Below are positions 34,138-37,336 of a stretch of 37,336 nt of DNA, in pieces. Below the pieces are notes generated by a model, which saw nothing but the letters and a program-made list of their open reading frames with translations, was not told where the DNA came from and ran no database searches. The translations under genes were made by a program, and so were the position numbers. The DNA comes from CAZMCC01 sp964564695 (GTDB lineage Bacteria; Planctomycetota; Phycisphaerae; Phycisphaerales; UBA1924). The stretch lies in assembly GCA_964564695.1 (NCBI GenBank), contig CAZMCC010000030.1, positions 1 through 37,336 of the forward strand, read 5' to 3'. Numbering within the stretch: the stretch's first letter is position 1; each line of letters begins with the position of its first letter.

Positions 34138-34579
34138 ACTTCTGTTGGGTAAACGTCGCCCCCTCGTGCACATCGCAGCTCACGAGCGACCCGACCCCGA
34201 ACCGGTCGGCCCGCTGTCCCGGCGCGGTCAGCACGAGGTGGATCGGCGCCCCCGCGTCGACAACCAGCGTGTTCGCCGTCGCGTCGACGGCCAGGACGGT
34301 CCCCTGCACCCGCCGCGGGCGTCCGATCACGGGCTCCATGTAGCGGCCGCCGGTGGTCACGGTGTCGACCCGGCGAGCTTCGCCGCGAATGGTCCCCAGG
34401 ATGCGCTTCCCGACCTCGCACACGACCGCCCCGACCGGCGCCAGGTGCAGGTCGTACTGCGTGTTCGCGAACGCCAGGCGCACGAACGCCTTCCTGGGCG
34501 CCGGCGGCGTCTCGAGCCCGAGAAACGTTCCCCGGGCCATCTTCGGATCCACTTTCGATGTCGGCGCAGGTGAAATCAT
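34136..34579 (-). CDS. Conserved-looking hypothetical protein
   Basis: A 147-residue soluble beta-rich protein that I do not recognise. The middle (AVVCEVGKRILGTIRGEARR) and VQGTVLAVDATANTLVVDAG resemble successive strands of an OB-like or barrel fold that binds a ligand. It has no signal peptide, membrane helix or cysteine motif. The ATG at 34579 has a TATCAT box 8 nt upstream; MARGTF at 34540 is a later alternative. It is on the same strand as the ybjQ pair, separated by the solo repeat. Confidence 0.7.
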   Translation of the reverse strand: MISPAPTSKVDPKMARGTFLGLETPPAPRKAFVRLAFANTQYDLHLAPVGAVVCEVGKRILGTIRGEARRVDTVTTGGRYMEPVIGRPRRVQGTVLAVDATANTLVVDAGAPIHLVLTAPGQRADRFGVGSLVSCDVHEGATFTQQK

Positions 34580-34945
34580 GTGGCCCGATGATACGGGGCC
34601 AAGATCCCCCGCGGCCCCGGCGGAGGGGGAAAGGCATGATGTGTGGGGGGGCGTCCAGCACATCATGCGAGGGGGAGGCGTGCACGCCCGCGAGAACGGA
34701 GGCTCTACCGACGCGAGTGCCTCGTTGTCCGAGCCGGTCGTCGAGCCACTGTGAGTCCCAGCGAGCCCGACGCGCAAGCGAGGGTTGCGTGGAGCGGTAG
34801 TTCGCCATGCCGAAGGAAGGGGAAGCCCCTTCCTCCGGCACCTCCATCCCCAGCAGAGTTCGACGCGCTGTTCACCCCATGCCGCCGAACCAGAGTCCGC
34901 GGACGTCACTTGATTGACAATAAACTCGTTGCCGCGCCGGACTTC
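34580..34945. other. Gene-free, repeat-rich boundary before the R-M pair
   Basis: 366 bp with no credible gene. It contains a 10-bp hairpin (GCATGATGTG/CACATCATGC, 34635-34669), a quasi-palindrome GCCGAAGGAAGGGG/CCCCTTCCTCCGGC near 34809-34838, and an arm-like GAGCCCGACGCGCAAGCGAG stretch. GC falls sharply after about 34910 (TTGATTGACAATAAACTCG), marking the edge of the AT-richer island. Confidence 0.5.
34588..34593 (-). promoter_or_regulatory. Candidate near-leaderless -10 box
   Basis: TATCAT, then 8 nt (CGGGCCAC), then ATG at 34579. The spacing is two longer than in the main group, giving at most a 1-3 nt leader. Confidence 0.4.
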
Positions 34946-35746
34946 CTATGGCGATAGAAGAGCCTTGACGATAGACGCGAAATCTTTTCGGATAGCGGGA
35001 GAATGCCGCTCAAAAAAGGAGGCGAGGTTATAGCCTATCACATCCGAAAAAAACTGGTATGTGCTTGCACAATCGTTTCCGGTGCTGCCCACCAAGACGA
35101 GCATTTGCGCAGCGCGATAGCGTCGACAAACCGTCGCGCTCACCTGGGAGGACACCACGGCGATTACTGGCAGATACTCCTCATTGAAGGCCCGCATGCC
35201 AAATCGGAGGTCGGCATTCTGTCGCTTGGAATCCGCACTTTTATAGCCCTGTCGTATTTCTAATACCGTGCCTGTTAGTTGCGCCGCTCGAGTAGTTTCC
35301 AAGCCGAGCTCCGAAGCAGTCCGAAGCAACCAATTGGCAAAGACCGTTCTTCGTTTCTGGTTCGCAATGTCGCGGCAGTCAATTCGCACATCCAGCGTAT
35401 GAACACCCTTGGTGCCATCTTCTTTTGAATACTCATATCCCCATGATGCCTGTGCTTCACTGAGTCCAAGGGTGTCACGCACGACTGCGCGAAGTAGCCG
35501 CTCGCATCCCACCCCGAGCTGCCGGTAAATTGATGTCATGCCGCCTGCGGCTTTGTGAGCAGCATACATCAAGTCAGAATCTAATCCAACCCAGTGGTAC
35601 AACTGATCACCGCTGTAGAGCCGCTTGAATTGCGCAAGCGTAATTCCGTCATCTCCGGCCTGCCCGAATGCGGGTCGATAGCCCTTGCATTCTCTCAACG
35701 GTGCGAGTAGCAGCTCTAAATACTCGTTGTCTGTCCGTGTCGCCAT
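34946..35746 (-). CDS. Probable type II restriction endonuclease
   Basis: A 266-residue protein whose ATG directly abuts the stop of the cytosine methyltransferase. A PD-(D/E)xK-like core is plausible: HTLDVRID (D119/D123) and, 40 residues later, VLEIRQGYKSADSKRQ with E163-x-R165 and K169. The C-terminal half (LPVIAVVSSQVSATVCRRYR) fits a nuclease beta-sheet. The phrase around QGYKS recalls ApaLI-type enzymes from memory, but I cannot verify this. AT-richer codon use matches the methyltransferase and differs from all core genes. No other function fits the position as well. The recognition sequence is unknown. Confidence 0.75.
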   Translation of the reverse strand: MATRTDNEYLELLLAPLRECKGYRPAFGQAGDDGITLAQFKRLYSGDQLYHWVGLDSDLMYAAHKAAGGMTSIYRQLGVGCERLLRAVVRDTLGLSEAQASWGYEYSKEDGTKGVHTLDVRIDCRDIANQKRRTVFANWLLRTASELGLETTRAAQLTGTVLEIRQGYKSADSKRQNADLRFGMRAFNEEYLPVIAVVSSQVSATVCRRYRAAQMLVLVGSTGNDCASTYQFFSDVIGYNLASFFERHSPAIRKDFASIVKALLSP

Positions 35747-36904
35747 TTATTTGGCACCGTCATGAACACCGGCGTAGAGGCTTGCGGGAATGCGTAGTAC
35801 TGCTTCTCGCTTAAGCGCGCGCCGTCCCTCAGAACTCTGTAACTTCGAGAGATATTCAGCGATTCGCTTGGCGACGCAATGCCCCAATAATGGAGGCACC
35901 GCGTTGCCAATTAGAGTCATATTGTTCATTGCGGCAAACGGAAAGACGAATTCGTCGGGAAATGTCTGCAAACGAGCACATTCTCGCACAGTGAGGCGGC
36001 GATCGAGCGCATAGTGAAACTGAATGCGAGCCTTTGCATTTGCTCGAATGCAGTACGCTACGTCGTTGCGGCGGTTTGTGTGATCGCCCTGTCCGCCTCC
36101 CGAAGTTGCCCGAAGGGCGACAAAATACTGGCTCTGGTTCGTGATCGTCTCATCGGAAATCGACTCGAGGTCTCCGATCGCGTCACTAATCGTGCATCGC
36201 TTCCGCAGATGCGTGGGAGTCGGCTGCATTGGTGCACCCGGTAAATCGTCGCGGACGCCGACAAGGAAAAGTCGGCGCCGGCTCTGCGGTAGCCCGTAGT
36301 CCGGGCCGTATAGCTCCCACGTATCGAAGCGATAACCCACTGCCTCCAAGTCTCCGATGATCTTGGACAAATGCACACCGTTATCAAGGCGTTTGAGATA
36401 CGGAACGTTTTCCCCTAGAACAACAAGCGGCCGGTGCGCCCGCATGTAGTTCACCATCGCCATGTACAGCCTGCCCCGCTTTCCGTCCAACCCCACCTTT
36501 GGCCCGGAGGAGGAAAAATCTTGGCATGGGAAGCCCCCCGCAAGGACATCCGCCGAGGGCAAAGTTGGCGCTTCCACTTGGGTTAGGTCGGCAACGCGAC
36601 CATGATGGCCGATGTTCAGTCGATACGCCTCAATAGCGTGCGGATCATTATCGAGCGCATCGACGATCTGAAAAGCCAGAGGCTCGTACGTTCGATCGGA
36701 ACAGCGAAAGCCGCCAAGCATCCCAAGATCCAGCCCTCCGCAACCGCAGAACATCGAAAGGACGGACGCGGCGTTAGGGAGCGGACACCCCCTCAAGCTC
36801 GGATTGCAAATCCTGGCGACGGCGGGATTATCTTTGAATCCGAAGACGTACTCGGGGTTTCGGCGAAGCGCCTTTCGCTTTGGCAATCCGCTCTTGGGTC
36901 GCAT
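35747..36904 (-). CDS. DNA (cytosine-5-)-methyltransferase
   Basis: A 385-residue C5 methyltransferase with all key motifs in order: I (VLSMFCGCGGLDLGMLGGF, about 48-66), IV (GGFPCQDFSSSG with catalytic Cys127), VI (LGENVPYL, about 164-170), VIII (LPQSRRRLFLVG, about 205-216), IX (RRLTVRECARLQTFPDEFVF) and X (LIGNAVPPLLGHCVAKRI). The target-recognition region between VIII and IX is short (about 85 residues). It methylates a specific site to protect it from the partner nuclease encoded immediately downstream without spacing. The start at 36904 leaves a ~47-residue basic N-terminus; a later start is possible. Lower GC indicates horizontal transfer. Confidence 0.95.
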   Translation of the reverse strand: MRPKSGLPKRKALRRNPEYVFGFKDNPAVARICNPSLRGCPLPNAASVLSMFCGCGGLDLGMLGGFRCSDRTYEPLAFQIVDALDNDPHAIEAYRLNIGHHGRVADLTQVEAPTLPSADVLAGGFPCQDFSSSGPKVGLDGKRGRLYMAMVNYMRAHRPLVVLGENVPYLKRLDNGVHLSKIIGDLEAVGYRFDTWELYGPDYGLPQSRRRLFLVGVRDDLPGAPMQPTPTHLRKRCTISDAIGDLESISDETITNQSQYFVALRATSGGGQGDHTNRRNDVAYCIRANAKARIQFHYALDRRLTVRECARLQTFPDEFVFPFAAMNNMTLIGNAVPPLLGHCVAKRIAEYLSKLQSSEGRRALKREAVLRIPASLYAGVHDGAK

Positions 36905-37087
36905 GGTTTTTGTTGCCGCTTGGGATTGGAACAGAATTGGCTCGGACGCTGTTGCAGTGTACGGAAGTTGTGAGCCGAATTCAGCACCAACAATTCAGCG
37001 TATTGGCACCATGTTTGGGGGGGTGCTCTACATGTCCGCTTTGGCGGTACGGCCGGGGCCACCTAATTTGGTCACGTCGATCTTGAA

Positions 37088-37127
37088 ATACCAAACATGT
37101 CCTTGACAAAAATTGGGACTTTGGTAT
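37088..37127. promoter_or_regulatory. Inverted repeat over promoter (operator candidate)
   Basis: ATACCAAA-CAT-GTCC on the left and GGACTTTGGTAT on the right are complementary except for the 3-nt CAT insert. The arms flank the -35 box and run into the -10, a typical operator position. Confidence 0.5.
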
Positions 37128-37130
37128 ATT
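37103..37130 (+). promoter_or_regulatory. Sigma-70-type promoter, near consensus
   Basis: TTGACA (37103-37108), a 16-nt spacer, then TATATT (37125-37130), 9 nt before a GTG start. This is the best -35/-10 match in the window and would give a very short or no leader. Confidence 0.75.
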
Positions 37131-37139
37131 GGTGAAACC

Positions 37140-37336
37140 GTGATCGCCACCCCCGCCACCCTGCCCTCCGACCCGGCCTCCGCATCGCCGCGCCTCGACC
37201 CCCTCTCCGCCCTCCTCTGCTCCAGCCTCCCCATCTCCGACCTCGCCGCCTCCCTCGGCCTTTCCATCCCTGACTTCCTCACCCTCTGCAACTCCCCCGA
37301 CTTCCAGGCCCAGCTCGACGCCATCGACGACCTCAC
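37140..37336 (+). CDS. Hypothetical protein, N-terminal fragment
   Basis: An open frame from GTG at 37140 to the window edge (65 residues seen). It has an Ala/Pro/Ser-rich start and then DLAASLGLSIPDFLTLCNSP, which reads like a helix-turn-helix-type 'is-it-skipped' segment, followed by DFQAQLDAIDDL. GC-rich codon use returns to the planctomycete norm here, in contrast to the R-M pair. The near-consensus promoter directly upstream supports expression. A DNA-binding role is only suggested by the HTH-like stretch. The end is beyond the window. Confidence 0.6.
   Translation, partial: MIATPATLPSDPASASPRLDPLSALLCSSLPISDLAASLGLSIPDFLTLCNSPDFQAQLDAIDDL

Overview
The window looks like chromosomal DNA of a planctomycete, most likely class Phycisphaerae. 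Four things point that way: very high GC with a strong C/G third-position bias; a secreted protein ending in a PEP-CTERM-like tail (VPAPGALALLGLGG, then RRRR); paired membrane proteins with zinc-ribbon N-termini; and dense small inverted repeats of the kind common in this phylum. This placement is inference from gene content; no rRNA is present. I see no rRNA, tRNA or CRISPR array.

Layout. 119-5708: an NfeD pair (minus), the fluoride channel crcB (plus), a Nudix hydrolase, and an LptE-like lipoprotein overlapping a TPR/BamD-like protein (minus). 6089-9163: rpsD, a four-helix-bundle gene boxed by inverted repeats, and a SurA/PpiD-like chaperone, closed by a strong terminator. 9350-15909: aldo/keto reductase, a Yellow/MRJP-type propeller with a thioredoxin-like protein, a PEP-CTERM protein and two membrane proteins. 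16021-19263: a frameshifted DUF433 gene and gcvP (minus). 19448-25746: M28 peptidase, a hypothetical gene, psuG, and the kynurenine-branch pair 3-hydroxyanthranilate dioxygenase and ACMS decarboxylase, split by a repeat-flanked, frameshifted GxxExxY gene. 25929-29539: GNAT, then the overlapping minus-strand operon thrS - zeta-like P-loop kinase - 54-aa basic protein. 29804-34579: aroA, a Xer recombinase, a PrsW-like protease, two YbjQ-family proteins and a hypothetical. 34946-36904: a visibly AT-richer methyltransferase/restriction-endonuclease pair, probably horizontally acquired. 37140-end: the start of a GC-rich hypothetical gene behind a near-consensus promoter.

Two themes cut across the window. 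First, at least six genes begin exactly 6 nt downstream of a TANNNT box, with no Shine-Dalgarno: a coherent leaderless-promoter class. Second, several families of palindromic or inverted repeats sit against gene 3' ends and in at least four cases supply the stop codon. They include two 119-bp REPIN-like elements, a second REPIN-like element, a GGGGCCAGG-type repeat that brackets the four-helix gene, and a CACGGAGG-type repeat that brackets the GxxExxY gene and splits a two-gene catabolic operon. The two repeat-bracketed small genes look like non-autonomous mobile cassettes and are the best candidates for an under-described system here.
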